The translations under genes and the position numbers were made by a program. 64,000 nt of DNA, from assembly GCF_949987535.1 (NCBI RefSeq), contig NC_080075.1, forward strand, positions 7,300,606-7,364,605. The letters run 5' to 3'. Below are positions 11,702 through 23,234 of this stretch, one piece after another. A model generated the notes under the pieces. That model was not told the DNA's origin, made no database searches, and worked only from the letters and a program-made list of their open reading frames with translations. Source of the DNA: Balaenoptera acutorostrata (lineage: Eukaryota; Chordata; Mammalia; Artiodactyla; Balaenopteridae). How positions within the stretch are numbered: position 1 is the first letter of the stretch; the number at the start of each line of letters is the position of its first letter.

Positions 11702-11892
11702 CAGTTGACCCTTGAACAACACAGGTTTGAAGTGCATGGGTCTACTTATTTGCAGATTCTTTTCAATAGTAAATACTACAGTGCTGCTTGGTCTGAGGTT
11801 GGTTGAATCCTCTCATGCAGAACCGCAGATTTGGAGCAACTGCTGATATAGGGGGCCGACTATATGTTATATGCAGATTTTGCACTGTTGAA
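11702..11892. mobile_element. Tigger/MER2-like DNA transposon, right end lost
   Basis: It begins 'cagttgacccttgaacaacacaggtttga' just after a TA (11700-11701). It follows a Tigger-derived consensus through 'ggttggttgaatcc' and 'gccgactatatgttatatgcag' to about 11892. The right terminal inverted repeat is absent. A second copy at 47989-48195 keeps both ends. Confidence 0.75.
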
Positions 11893-12205
11893 ATGACAAA
11901 ATTATACAGTAGAAGGGAATAGTTGTTGCCAGAGGTTAGAGATAGGAGCAGGGGTTAGTAGTAAGGAGGAGGCAGCTGTGGGTATGTAAGGGTAGCATGA
12001 GGGCTCTTTGCAATTGAACTGTTCTGTATCTTGATTGTGGTGGTGGTCATGGAAATCCACCCATGTGATGAAATCCCATAGAACTCAACACACACACACA
12101 TGCACACATACACACAAACAAGTGCCTGTAAAACTTAAGAAATCTTAATAAGATCAGTAGATTGTATCAGTGTCAATTTCTCAGCTATGATCTTTACAAA
12201 ACACT
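11893..12205 (+). repeat. old L1 (L1M-type) 3' end
   Basis: Plus-oriented L1 3' UTR. It has 'gaatagttgttgccagaggttagagatagg', 'gaactgttctgtatcttgattgtggtggtggtcatgg', 'catagaactcaacacacacacac' and 'tcttaataagatcagtagattgtatcagtgtcaatttct'. A short CA run (12088-12117) lies at the usual place in this 3' UTR. Confidence 0.7.
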
Positions 12206-12339
12206 AGTTAAACTTTTTTAGTAAAGGCGTTGAGAATTTGGACAAAAATGAGGACAGTAGAGTGAGAAAGGAAGCAGTGTACAAAGCACACAGATAATAA
12301 AGGATGATAACCTGGGAAAATTTTTTCTTAAAAATTTAA

Positions 12340-13375
12340 CTAGAACGTCATCAGTTTTATTGATGTTCTCAAAAACTAGCTTTTTGTTTCATTAATATTT
12401 CCCTATTGTTTTTCTATTTCACTGATTTCTGCTTTGATCTTTATTATTTCCTTTCTTCTGATTACTTTAAGTTTCATTAGCTCCTCTTATTTTTGTTTCT
12501 TAAGGTTTAGTCTTTGAAAATTTTTTTTCTAATATAGGTGTTCAGTGCTATAAATTTCCTTTTAAATATAGCTTTAGCTGCATCTCAAACATTTTTGATA
12601 TGTTATGTTTTCATTTTCATTCAGTGCAAAATACTTTCTCATTTTGTGTATTTTTTCTGAGATCCGTAGGTTATTTGGAAGTCTCTTATTAACTTCCAAA
12701 TATTTGAGGATTTCCTAGGGATTTTTATTACTTATTTCTAATTTAATGCCATTCTAGAGAGCATACTTTGGATGACTTCATCCCTTTTTACATTATTGAG
12801 AATAGTTTTATGACCTGGAACGTGGCTTATCTTGGTAAACGTTCCATGTGCTCTTGAAAAAAATATGCATTCTGCTGTTTTTGTGTGGAGTGTTCTTTGA
12901 TGTAAATTAGGTCAGCTACATTGATAGGGTTGTTCAAATCTTCTGTATTAATTTTGATTCTCTGTATACTTGTTTTCTCAATTGTGAATAGATGGGTGGT
13001 GAAATTGTCTTCCATAATTGTGGATTTCTCTATTTCTCCTTGCAGTTCTTTCAATTTTTACTTTATATATTTTGAAGGTCTGTTTTAGAAACATAAATAT
13101 TAGAATTGTATGTCCTTTTGAGTAATTTATCTGTTTATCATTATAAGTGACCCTCTTGGTCCTTGGTAGTGTTTTTGCTCTGAAATTGACTCCATCTGAT
13201 TTTAATATACCAATCCAAGCTTTCTTTTGACTAGTATTAGCATGGTTTATCTTTTTCCGTTCTTTTACTTTTAACCTCTTTGTGTCTTTACATTTCAATT
13301 AGATTCTTGTAAGCAACATATACTTGGGTCTTGATTTTTTTTAATCCCATTTGACAATCTTTGCCTTTTTAATTG
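12340..13375 (-). repeat. old L1 (L1M-type) ORF2 endonuclease/RT region
   Basis: The minus strand follows L1 ORF2 backwards from the linker region through endonuclease: antisense 'agctgcatctcaaacatttttgatatg' near 12578, 'gttccatgtgctcttgaaaaaaatatgcattctg' near 12840, 'accctcttggtccttgg' near 13150 and 'caatctttgcctttttaattgagg' near 13354. Only short open fragments survive (for example 12827-13054 and 12978-13298). It ends abruptly where a younger L1 begins. Confidence 0.75.
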
Positions 13376-14095
13376 AGGTGTTTAGGTGGTATACATACAT
13401 CTTCTTTATCCATTCATCTGTTGATGGACACTTGGGTTGCCTCCATATCTTGGCAGTTGTAAATAATGCTGCTAGGAACACTGGGTTCAAATTAGTGGGG
13501 GTTTTTTTTGGATAAGTACCTAGCAGTGGAATTGATGGGTCATATGGTAGCTCTATTATTAGTTTTTTGAGAACCCTCCATACTGTTTTCCACAGTGGCT
13601 GCACCAATTTCCATTCCCACCAACAGTGTAGGAGGGTTCCCTTTTCTCCACATCCTCGCCAACATTTGTTGTTTGTTTTCTTTTTGATGATAGACATTCT
13701 ATCACAGATGTGAGGCGATATCTCACTGTGATTTTGATTTGCATTTCCTTGCTGATTAGCAATGTTGGCCATCTGCCTTTCCTGGAAAAAAGTCTGTTCT
13801 GTTCTTCTGCCCATTTTTTAATTGAGTTCTTTGTTTTTTTGGTGCTGAGTTGTATGAGCTATTTATATATGTTGGATATTAATCCCTTATTGGTCATATC
13901 ATTTGCAAATATTGATATTTTCTCCCATTCAGTAGGTTTTCTTTTCATTTTATTGATGATTTCCTTTGTTATGCAAAAGCCTTTTAGTTTAATTAGGTCC
14001 CATTTGTTTGGTTTTGCTTTTTTTTTCTTTTACTTTAGGAGATAGATTTTTTTTTTAATTGCTGTTATTTTTGTCAAAGAGTGTTCTACCTAAAA
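13376..14095 (-). repeat. L1 ORF2 C-terminal fragment, younger, inside old L1
   Basis: The frame at 13341-13814 (minus) is recognisable L1 ORF2 C-terminus. It includes the cysteine-rich motif [19 protein letters not shown] and '[11 protein letters not shown]'. The last cysteine of the C-X3-C-X7-H-X4-C motif is W here. It lacks the 3' UTR, so either the insertion was fragmented or its 3' end was deleted. It interrupts old L1 sequence on both sides. Confidence 0.8.
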
Positions 14096-15130
14096 TTTCA
14101 GTTATATTTTTAATCTCTAGAATTTCCCTTTAATATATTAGAATTTTCTATTGAAATTCTTCACCATATCATCTACTCTTACAAACTCATTCATCCTATA
14201 TGTGAATGTGTATAGTAACTGAAATATCTTGATCACCTTTGTTTCTATTTTTATTGCCTATTTTTCTCTTGACCTTCTTTTATATATACTTGATGTTTTA
14301 ATTAAATGTCAGACATCATGTATGAAAACTGAGGAGACTGAGGATTTTTTTTCTTCCTTCAGAGAGGATTAATGTTATCTCTGATAGATAGCTCAAATAT
14401 GGGCAGTTTACCTTAATCCTTGGTTCAAAGCTATGTTATAGACTTTGCAAGACTGAATCTATATTTAATTCAAGACTACATTTAGTATGTACTCCAGACC
14501 CTCAGCTGAGAGCATGGGTGTTTACTAGAGCTTAGAGGGTGCCAGACTCACAATGTTTATCTTCCCAGATACACAAGACCACTAAAACCTCAGCATTATT
14601 TTCCAGCTGGTTTTGTAGAGGTTTCTGAGCCTTTTGTATTGCACAAATTAAGAATCAGGAAGTGCCTCAAGGGGAAAACTGCTATGGAGTGTCAGGCTCA
14701 CTTTCCTGAACTTCTCTTCCTTCTACATACTGGGCCCTTCAAGTCTTGGCCACCTTGGCAACCCCAAACTCCTCTTTTGCCTTTGCATCCCTGTGAGATT
14801 AGCAAAAGCTCTTCTGGCTTATCTGATTCTTGATAACCTTCTTCTGCCCAGTTCAACCTTACTCTCTCTGTATCAGGTATCAGCAAATGTCCTAAGAGGA
14901 AGAATGGAATGAAGATGGTTGCGTTCTCAATGGGTTTCCATTTTCTTGAGAGCTTTGGCCCCTCAGATGCTGGCATTTGTCCCAGCATCTCCCTAGTGCC
15001 CTCAAACAAATTTACTGTGTATTTACTTTTCTACTTCTTTTCAGCTGAAGCATTCGTCTACTACAAATCACTCCATCATAGCCTAGAGAGAAATACTCTC
15101 TGGGATTTTAATAAAAAACAAGTTTGAATT
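14096..15130 (-). repeat. possible old L1 ORF1 / 5' region
   Basis: The AT-rich part (14096-14330) resembles antisense old L1 ORF1/5' sequence and follows on in the same orientation as the preceding L1. The rest (14500-15130) is weakly similar to L1M 5' sequence. The assignment is tentative and no frame is intact. Confidence 0.3.
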
Positions 15131-15689
15131 GTGCACATGCAGATGCCAAAGATTCTATACTATTTTTCATTTGACTCTAGTTGGTCACGCTTACTAGTAC
15201 TAGTGTTCATGAGTCTTCTCATGATATTTTCTGTTGTGCTCATAGTAATGAAATAACTAATTGCGGTAGTAATAACAGTGGTGGTGTCTATGGAAGAGTA
15301 AAGTTTTGAGATGTTAAACTTTCCAATATTTCCACCTTTTGCTTTTACCACTTTTACAAAGAGTTTGTTCTGTGTCCTTTGTCCCATGTGAAAATATGAC
15401 AGAATGGAGAGTGAAGAGGCCTATGAATCTCTGACTTTGGTGTTCCAAAAGCCTAGGCCTTTAGGACAACTTAGAGAATGTGAGGCCTCAACAAAACTCT
15501 TGAGAGAAACAGGGTGGAGAGAGTAGAGGTCTCGCTGCTCCAAGACAAGAACATAATTCCCCACAGTTGATGGTGATAGAAAGTGATGGGAGAGAGAGAG
15601 CCGTGGTATAGCAGATGCCATTGGTGCCCTGCCCCAACCCTCTGGCCCCAACTAACCACCTTAGAATATGCCCGTCTGTCATTCAGCTG
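15131..15689. other. unique sequence, no gene seen
   Basis: No repeat or exon was recognised. Overlapping minus-strand frames at 15421-15682 are in three frames with similar extents, a sign of chance. Confidence 0.4.
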
Positions 15690-16075
15690 CCACGGCCTAC
15701 ACTTCTATGCCTGAGGATTTTCTCTGGCTCCCAAATCTCATTTTGCCTTCATCTTTGGCAGACTGAAAGTATCCAATGACTAGTATCTCCAGCAAACAAC
15801 TTTCAACCAATGACAGATAGGAGTCGGTATATAAATACTCCAGTCCCCAACCTGACTTGTGTGTTCTACATGGGTTGCTATGTCATTTCCCCAGAAGGTT
15901 AAGTCCCAGTTAACCACAGTGGCTTGATAATTCCTTCTTCTGGCTGCTTCCCTTCCCTGTCTCTCTCCCCAACTCTCCTACTGGTGTTTTCTTCATCTCC
16001 CAAAGAAACCATTTGCACTAGAATCCTTATCTCGAGAGCCTACTTCTGGGGGACTCTAGCTAAGACAGGGCTTAG
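15690..16075 (+). repeat. LTR-like element with CCAAT and TATA motifs
   Basis: The block resembles a solitary LTR of an old ERVL-type element. It has a CCAAT at 15807-15811, a TATA-type 'tatataaata' at 15828-15837, then a TC-rich segment and 'gggggactctagctaagacagg' near the end, where related LTRs terminate in an 'aactaagaca' motif. No internal retroviral sequence accompanies it. Its subfamily is not certain. Confidence 0.45.
15807..15837 (+). promoter_or_regulatory. CCAAT + TATA promoter-like pair in LTR
   Basis: CCAAT at 15807-15811 is followed 16 bases later by 'tatataaata' (15828-15837). The spacing and orientation match an LTR U3 promoter. There is no evidence of use in the sequence. 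It may be a relic. Confidence 0.35.
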
Positions 16076-16079
16076 ACTG

Positions 16080-17109
16080 GTGCAGATGCTCCAGGACCTG
16101 GTTCCCCGACAGTAGCCAGAGGGGACAACAGGACTCCAGAGATGAAAGGCCGAGGATTCAGGGGGGCTGTGGGCCATGAGGCATGGTCAGCCTCGCAGAA
16201 TGTTTGTTGAAGGAGCATTAAATTAAGAAGAATCTTCTGCACTAGTGAGTGGTCTGTTTCCTAGTTGGGTAGATAGTGGTAAGCTACGTTTTGAAAGTTA
16301 AGTAAATGACTCACCAGCTAAAAACAAGTACTTTTGTTTGCAAGGGTAGCCTGGCCTAAGCTTTTTATCAGGATGAAGTGTTCTGTTCCTTTTGCCCTTA
16401 TTTGCCCCGTATCAACCATCAGAATGTTCAAAAACAGGGAAATTATTCTGAATGTATAGAAGCAAATGGATTTAAATGATTATTCTAGATGCCATTCATC
16501 TCAGATCTTCTGAAAGTTTTCAAAGAGGAGCCAGAAGTAATTCTGTTTTTCAGATTTGTCTTAAGTCATTCAAAGTCTGATACAAAATGGAGGGATTTCC
16601 CTCTTAATTCCCTGTCTAAAACTTCCATTTTGCTCATTAAACACTGTCAATCCAGTGAGATTATGAAACTGGTGATTCAGTTAAGGCTTGAAAACTTAGA
16701 TATGACTTCTTGGCTTCAAAATACCAGAAAACATTTCCTAGCAATTGAAATGTTCATGATTGCCAGCTGACTCAATACATTCACTCAGGCTGTATAGGTG
16801 GCATTTTTCTGCGTGTGTATATGTATACACAAATTTGTCCCCAATACACACACGTGTTCAGTTTACTCCTCACTCCATTTCTTCTCTCTTCAAAGTAGAA
16901 GGAGACTTTCTTCGGTGTTCCTTTAGAAGGGAAATGGCAGGAGATCACAGTAACCCAGTACTAATCATCCAAATCACTCCAGTTATGACATAATACAGGA
17001 AACACAAGTTGTACAACTAGAAGATCCATAATAAATTGAGCACCTTTAAAGCTTGTTATCAGTCAAACGTTCCTCTTCACTTACCATCAGAATCTACTGA
17101 GTCAAGAAA
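16080..17109. other. unique sequence, no gene seen
   Basis: AT-rich sequence. The frame at 16489-16770 (93 codons) has no recognised domain, and no repeat was identified. Confidence 0.4.
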
Positions 17110-17625
17110 TCGACATGTTTTTGGTCAGTAAGACAGATATTTTTATTGGTCCCTCTATGTCCAATTTCTCTCTTCCCACTCTGTGTCCTGAGAAGCTGAA
17201 TTCTATAAAGGTAATCAGTGGACTCCCTTGCTCTCGGGATTCCATTTGGGTTTGGCTAGTGGGTGTCACTGGTAGGAGACCAGAAGACAGTAGAAGAGTG
17301 ATGTCAGGGTAATTAATCTCCAGGTCCCTCTCAGCTGGGTCACTGCAAATGGCTTGTGTCCTTCTACGTAAATCGCCGCTCCTTCGAAACATCCCTGCCT
17401 GCCAGCTACAGATATGCTCCCTGGGTCACAGGAGGCGGTTTGAGGAATGGAGGAGGCTGGTAATGGCTTCCTGATGTTGCTAACCCAGATATCCTTCAGC
17501 ATCCTTTACTGGTTTCCCCTAACCCTGTCCAACAACATTTTAAAACTTTTTTTTGTATTAAACTCTCCTCAATTATAGCATCTGAGTGAGTATGCCATCT
17601 GTTTCCTGCAGGGACCAAGACTGAT
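17110..17625 (+). repeat. LTR-like sequence, probable old solo LTR
   Basis: The end segment 'gtattaaactctcctcaattatagcatctgagtgagtatgccatctg' followed by 'gcagggaccaagactgatacag' (17554-17628) is recognisable as the 3' part of an old mammalian LTR with a modified poly(A) signal. The left boundary is approximate. Confidence 0.4.
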
Positions 17626-17910
17626 ACAGTTTGTCCCTCCTCGTTTGTCAGACGTTAAGCAGAACAAGACAATGCAATGCCGTGGATTTGCGATGCAAGT
17701 CAATTGCAAAGTGAAATTATACATTTTGCAAAAGACGGTAAGATTTCATGAAGCACATAAAAATGGTGTTGGAGAGCTCTTCGAATCACATGTAAAACTA
17801 TTATCTAATGCAGTTTAGCAGAATTTCTCTAGTTAAAAATTGAAGAGAAAATCCACGCTTAGGCATTTCAAAAGAGAGTGATTTTAATGTCAAGGATTAA
17901 AAGAGGCATT

Positions 17911-18203
17911 GGGGGTTTCCCTGGTGGTGCAGTGGTTGAGAATCTGCCTGCCAATGCAGGGGACACGGGTTCAAGCCCTGGTTTGGGAAGATCCCACATG
18001 CCGCAGAGCAACTAGGCCCGTGAGCCACAACTACTGAGCTTGCGCGTCTGGAGCCTGTGCTCCGCAACAAGAGAGGCCGCGATAGTGAGAGGCCTGCGCA
18101 CCGCGATGAAGAGTGGCCCCCACTTGCCGCAACCAGAGAAAGCCCTCGCACAGAAACGAAGACTCAACACAGCAAAAAAATAAATAAAATAAAATTAATA
18201 AAG
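17911..18203 (+). mobile_element. CHR-type SINE
   Basis: Plus orientation. The head 'ggtttccctggtggtgcagtggttgag' starts near 17911, the body contains the 'ccgcgatgaagagtggccccc' block (18100-18120), and the A-rich tail (18170-18203) has AAATAAAAT units. The B-box-like sequence carries a CpG-decay change ('ggttcaagccc'). A short duplication 'agaggcatt' lies at both ends (17902-17910 and 18204-18212). It appears slightly older than the other copies. Confidence 0.9.
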
Positions 18204-18214
18204 AGAGGCATTAC

Positions 18215-18689
18215 GCAAACATATAAATCCTTTGCTGCTGTTGCTTCTTCTTTTTTTTGAGACACTTTCTTTATGCTTGTGTCATAAAACTATCTGACGT
18301 GAAGGATGTCCTTATATGCCATCCTACTCTTATTTTAGGAATATTGCACCCAAAAGCCACCTAAAGAATACTCAGTTTATTTCTTGCTTGTCTTAAGAAT
18401 TAGCATGTAATTACAATTATAACCTACACTTTAATAAATGTAAGATAAACTTACTTTCATAATTTTCACTTTATTTTTAAAGATTAAGTCATAGTCAAAC
18501 TTCTTATTTCTCTACTGAGTATCAAGTTTTGGTCCCCAGTTGAAGTGGATTCACTCAAAGTGGCTTTTTCCCAATGACCTTTGGCTAAGAGGACCTTCTG
18601 AACGTCCTTGGAGGAGCTGCCGAAGGCCACTGGGGGAGAAGAGACTGTCTGTTCCTTAGGAGATTTCTGAGGGCATCCCTTTGGATTTG
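18215..18689. other. unique sequence, no gene seen
   Basis: AT-rich sequence with no recognised repeat. Confidence 0.4.
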
Positions 18690-18870
18690 GGGTTGGCCTC
18701 CGGAATCACACAGCCTGGGGTTCAGATTCCAGCTTCAACTCTGCTAGCCCTTTGGCCTTGGCCGGGCCCTCAGTCTTGGGAATCCCATCCCCAGTCACAT
18801 CGTAGAAGCACTTAGCCCAGGTTTCTAGCATGGGGTAAACACTCAGTTACCATCAACTCCCAGCAGAATT
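18690..18870 (+). repeat. MIR SINE, diverged
   Basis: MIR-like order: 'ggaatcacacagcctggggttcagattccagcttcaactctgc' and then 'ttagcccaggtttctagcatggggtaaacactcagttacc', with the central core degraded. The match is partial. Confidence 0.4.
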
Positions 18871-18959
18871 ACTGAAATTATTGTGCAGTTAGTAGTTCTA
18901 TTTAATAGGCTGCTCTGTTAAACATTATATCCGTTTACTAAAATTAAAACAGTAAATAT

Positions 18960-19640
18960 TGCTTATGTTTCCACCAGTTTCAAAATGACAAGGTTTAGAG
19001 AATAAAAAAGGCAATGGAATTGAAACAGGATCTCTACCTCTCAAAGAAAAGAATCCATAATTTATATAGAAATATCAAAACAAGAGAAGTAGCAAGAAAT
19101 ATCAAAAAAGAGAAGCCTGAAAAGTAACAGAAGAAAAGGCAATTAAATTAATTAAGACAATAAAAGTAAATAGGGGAAAAATCCTTTTCTAAAGGGCAAA
19201 TACCAGCTGAAACATAAACTCTAACTAAGCTACTAGACTCCTAATAGATAAATCAAGATGACATAAACTCTAACTAAGCTATTAGACTCCTAATAGATAA
19301 ATCAAAATGACAAAGAAATATAAAAATTAAAAGAATAAATAAAGACTCTCAGGAATATGCAAAACGTAAAGGATGCAGGGGGGACAGTATTTATAGTCAT
19401 ACAAAGTTAAATTCACTGTAAAATGCATTGTAATTATAATGAGAAATGGAATAATTTTATAAATTAGTATAAAGTATAATCAATAACAAAATGAAAGCAA
19501 GCAGGAACATTTATGTGCCCCCAAACATAGCGTCAAAATATAGAAAGCAAAATTTTAAGACAAAGAGTAACTAACAAACCCCAAATGCAGGGATATAGCA
19601 ACACACGTGTATCAGCCAAGGGCCTACTGAGTATGAAAAT
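18960..19640 (+). repeat. A-rich sequence, probable old L1 ORF2 remnant with a tandem duplication
   Basis: A-rich plus-strand sequence. The stretch 'catttatgtgcccccaaacatagcgtcaaaatatagaaagcaaaat' (19508-19553) resembles the endonuclease-region text of old L1 ORF2. A 49-bp tandem duplication lies at 19212-19309. No frame is open. Confidence 0.35.
19212..19309. repeat. 49-bp tandem duplication
   Basis: Two adjacent 49-base units, 19212-19260 and 19261-19309, each begin 'acataaactctaactaagct' and end 'gataaatcaa(g/a)atg'. They differ at only two positions. The high identity against a decayed background suggests a local duplication later than the surrounding repeat. Confidence 0.95.
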
Positions 19641-20130
19641 AATAACCCCCTCTTAGCTTCCATACCTTAGAACAGAGTTTGCCAACCAACCAATAAGCAC
19701 TCTTGGGCCATAGGACCTCCTAAGTCCTTAAGTTGTATAAGGAGCTTAGGGATGCTGAAAACTTCAGTTTGGTCACCCCCAGCCTTGCGCAGTTTTTCCT
19801 GGTACTTCTCAGAGAACTGCTTAAACAGTCTGTCTGACCACATGGCCTGCAGTCCCTGAGACCAGAGAGAGAGAGTAGGATAAGGGACATCCCTCTCTGC
19901 CGCTGCCACCCAGTACACTGAGCTTGGCAAGGAAGTGTCTGCCACCTGGGCATCTGATTTGGTAGCCACCTGCAGAGAGGTTCCTGTCCTGGGGCAGGTA
20001 GGGGGACAGAGGGGCAAGTTACACAGCAAGCACATGGCTGGGAGTTAGGGAGGTTGAGCTGGTACCTGGCTAAGCCTCAGGCCTACATCTCTGTCGTGTG
20101 ATTTGGATGCTTTGTGGCAGGCAGCTGTGT
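19641..20130. other. unique sequence, no gene seen
   Basis: Two overlapping minus-strand frames (19667-20035 and 19720-19953) cover this stretch. Neither shows a known domain, so I do not call a gene. Confidence 0.4.
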
Positions 20131-20136
20131 CTTTCT

Positions 20137-20385
20137 TTTTTAAATTTTTTTACTGATTTACAATGTTGTGTTCATTTCAGGTGTACTGCAAAGTGTTTCA
20201 GTTATACATACATATATATCTATATTTTTTCAGATTTTTTTTCCCTTATAGGTTTGTACAAAATATTGAGTAGAGTTCCCTGTGCTCTACAGCAGGTCCT
20301 TGTTGGTTATGTATTTTGTATATAGTAGTGTGTTTATATCCCAAACTCCTAATTTATCCCTCTCCCCAAACCCCCGCCACCTTTT
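20137..20385 (-). repeat. L1 3' UTR fragment
   Basis: Minus-strand L1 3' end, seen as plus-strand T-rich tail (20138-20152), 'gatttacaatgttgtgttcatttcaggtgtactgcaaagtg', 'gttccctgtgctctacagcaggtcc' and the pyrimidine tract 'ccctctccccaaacccccgcc' at 20358-20378. It is 5'-truncated, with the group A terminal block. Confidence 0.85.
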
Positions 20386-20859
20386 GGATATGCCTTTCAA
20401 TGCTAGCAGCACTGTGACTCGTCTGACAAGGTATGTGCAAACTGAAAATGAGAGTTTCCTCACTACTTAAAAATATTCCTATAAAGTTTCATTTGATACA
20501 AAAATCCATTTGCATTTCACAATTTATTTCACCAATACAACTTTCAGATGTAAGGTGTCAGATGCTTTAAATACCATTTTCACTGTTGTAGAAGTTTTTG
20601 TGGTTATTTATAAAGTTTAAATTTGTCTTACCTATAAAGGAAGCTTGTGTCAATAGTAACAATGAAAGACTGACAGAAATTATTCTTTAAAAGTCTTGTT
20701 TAGGAATTATATGCCGCATAGAACAAGAGAATAAAAAAGAGTGTTTCATGAAAGTTCAAAAAAATGCAATGATTACACTTAACCAGTGGGAGAACTGATA
20801 CTTCAGTATTTATTCTAAAATATTTGTTCCTAAAGTAATACTTCAAATATATGAGGCCA
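20386..20859. other. AT-rich unique sequence, no gene seen
   Basis: No repeat family or exon was recognised. Confidence 0.4.
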
Positions 20860-21000
20860 AGAATATATATACATATATATGTATACATATTTATATATAT
20901 ACACACATATATGTATGTATAACTGAATCACTGTGCTGTACACCTGAAACTGACATGACATTGTAAACCAACTATACTTCAATTTAAAAAATAAGTAAAT
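20860..21000 (+). repeat. L1 3' end fragment preceded by TA-rich repeat
   Basis: A TATA/CATA-rich run (20866-20925) leads into 'tgtataactgaatcactgtgctgtacacctgaaactgacatgacattg' and an A-rich tail at 20983-21000. This is the last part of an L1 3' UTR in plus orientation (group A). A CHR SINE follows directly at the tail. Confidence 0.85.
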
Positions 21001-21002
21001 AT

Positions 21003-21296
21003 GGGCTTCCCTGGTGGCGCAGTGGTTGAGAATCTGCCTGCCGATGCAGGGGACACGGGTTCGAGCCCTGGTCTGGGAGGATCCCACGTGCCGCGGAGCA
21101 ACTGGGCCCGTGAGCCACAATTACTGAGCCTGCGCGTCTGGAGCCTGTGCTCCGCAACAAGAGAGGCCGCGATAGTGAGAGGCCCGTGCACCGCGATGAA
21201 GAGTGGCCCCCACTTGCCACAACTAGAGAAAGCCCTCACACAGAAACTAAGACCCAACACAGTCATAAATAAATAAATAAATAAATAAATAAAAGA
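21003..21296 (+). mobile_element. CHR-type SINE at the A-tail of an L1 fragment
   Basis: Full-length SINE, plus orientation. The head 'gggcttccctggtggcgcagtggttgag' starts at 21003, the B-box-like 'gggttcgagccctgg' is intact, and the tail is (AAAT)n at 21268-21296. It begins immediately after the A-rich tail of an L1 fragment. The direct repeat is ambiguous because both flanks are A-rich. Confidence 0.92.
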
Positions 21297-21319
21297 ACGT
21301 GAATTTCTTTAAAAAAAAA

Positions 21320-22189
21320 AAAAGTAAATAAATAAAATTTTTTAAAGAAGAGAAAAAAGAATGAAATGAATGAGATAGACCTACACAGAATATCAGTTAG
21401 CATTCTGAATTGAAAGCCACATGCCTGTTTTGAAGCCAAGGACACCATTTAAAATTTATTTTGGTCATGCAATGTAGTTAAACCTACATGGTACCAATTG
21501 AACGATTTTTTTCCCCACTGGCATGCTTTAGTAACATGTATGAAGTCTTCTCACTGTCCCATTCCTGTGCTTTCAGCATCTCATTTATATGCAAATTCTC
21601 GTGTATGCAACTTATTCTCTGGTAAACGGTGCCAGTGGATTGAGTGGCTCTGTAATTACGTTCCATCCCCATCTACACTATTTGTTTCTTATTTTCTCCC
21701 TGCCACAGTCCCTGCTTCGTGTTCCAGTCATGAATTACTGAGCAGCTCCCGCAGCAATTTTTCTTGTGTGTGATGGGCTGTATACCTCCCTCCCCTTGAT
21801 CTGTTACCCATTTACCTGTACTTTCTAAACCCAGTGCCTGAGACTTGTCTCTTCTTCCTTTGGATTGTTTCCTTTGTTATTTCCTTTTAATCTGGAAGTC
21901 TTTGGTTCTAATAGAGATAAGTCGTTCCACTAACTATCTTGGCCCCTTCCCTCTCCTCCCTCAGTGTGCTTTATGCGCTACTGAAATTTACTACTACCAG
22001 TAAAATGATTTTATATATGTGTGTGTGTTTGGGACTGCTCAGGAAAATTTCATGTCGGATGGTCATGCCAGTAATAAACATTATGCTTACAGATTTACAT
22101 ATAAATATAAACACAATGTGTAGACTTGTTTTTACACATATGTACAAAGGTATGTGAATAAAGTGTGTATGTGTGTGTGTGGAGAGTCT
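21320..22189. other. unique sequence, no gene seen
   Basis: No repeat or exon was recognised. The minus-strand frame 21971-22369 (132 codons) overlaps the following MIR in part and has no domain. Confidence 0.4.
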
Positions 22190-22425
22190 GCATGGGCCCT
22201 GGAACAGTAATACTTGTGTTTGACCCCTAGATCTATCATTGATGGTTTGTGCGACCTTGGGCAATTTCTTAAACTTCTCTACTTCATGTGCCACACTGGT
22301 AAAAATAAGGATAAGAATAGTATCTATTTCACAGGGTTTTTGGAGGATTAAATAAATAAATACATACAAAGTGCTTCTTGGGGCATTGTAAGCATAAATG
22401 CAATAAATGTCAGCTATTTTTCATT
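22190..22425 (+). repeat. MIR SINE
   Basis: Nearly complete MIR: 'gcatgggccctggaacagtaatacttgtgtttgacccctagatctatcattg', 'gtgcgaccttgggcaatttcttaaacttctctacttcatgtgcc', 'gtaaaaataaggataagaatagtatctatttcacagggtttttggaggattaaataaa' and 'aagtgcttcttggggcattgtaagcataaatgcaataaatgtcagc'. Orientation is plus. Confidence 0.88.
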
Positions 22426-22429
22426 ATCA

Positions 22430-23229
22430 CACAGGACAAACAATAGATATAGACATACGCAAAGAGGTATCAATTAGATTAGATCCTTCTAGTCACTCAA
22501 CCAAAATTCACAGCACCTGCTGAGTGCAAGAGGCCTTGCTAGAGTGCTCAGAGGGGTGTGGAGATGGGGAAACTCTCACCTGTGCATCTGTGATCCTGCA
22601 CAGTCCTCCTGGGTGAGGACCGAGACGAGCCTCCTCCCTCAGTATCTAGTCTCCATACCTAATCTGGCAACCTGGCAAAGGAGGCTGCCCACACCCACCG
22701 TGTGGTTGGGAATGATGGTAAAGCTCCAGCTGGCACTAACCAGCCCATCCTCACCCATTGACCACCTGAGCTGTTCCGTTTGCCCAGCAGGGAATTGCAG
22801 GATTCCCAGACACACCTTCCCATCCCACCTTCACGGAGAGGCTTCCTCACGCAGCCCCTCGTGGTCCAGCGCGTGCTGCCCACATGGGCTTGTTTCCTGG
22901 TCCCTGCAGACAGGACCAGGCGTGTTTCCTGTGCTCTTGTTCCCCACTGTGGGGCATGAGGATGTAGGATGCATCACTTCCCTGCAGGGAGGGCTCGAGA
23001 ACTTTGCCAAGTACACAGGCAATTGGCTCAGGGGAACAACAGCTCCACAAACACAGCCCTTCCCCGGGGCAGAGGTAAAGCCCTAACTTTCTCCTGCTGG
23101 AGAAGCAGGGCGTGGAAGGGGGGGGTGGTGTTTGGGGTCGGGCATCCTGCCGCTGACCCGCTGGGTGCAGAGCATTTGCCCCATCTCTTCCGTCATCCTC
23201 GCTCATCACTTCCTGCTCCCAGCTCCAAA
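22430..23229. other. GC-rich unique sequence, no gene seen
   Basis: Overlapping frames occur on both strands (22544-23086 plus, 22847-23209 minus), which is usual in GC-rich non-coding DNA where stop codons are rare. I see no domain, signal peptide or splice context. Confidence 0.4.
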
Positions 23230-23234
23230 CACAC

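Noticed and set aside
17911..18203. tRNA gene
   Set aside because: The tRNA-like head belongs to a CHR SINE; it has no full tRNA cloverleaf and continues into the SINE body and A-rich tail.
19212..19309. Satellite DNA
   Set aside because: Only two units, so a tandem duplication rather than a satellite array.
22544..23086. 180-codon frame in GC-rich sequence
   Set aside because: Overlapping frames on the other strand and no domain; GC-rich non-coding DNA has few stop codons.
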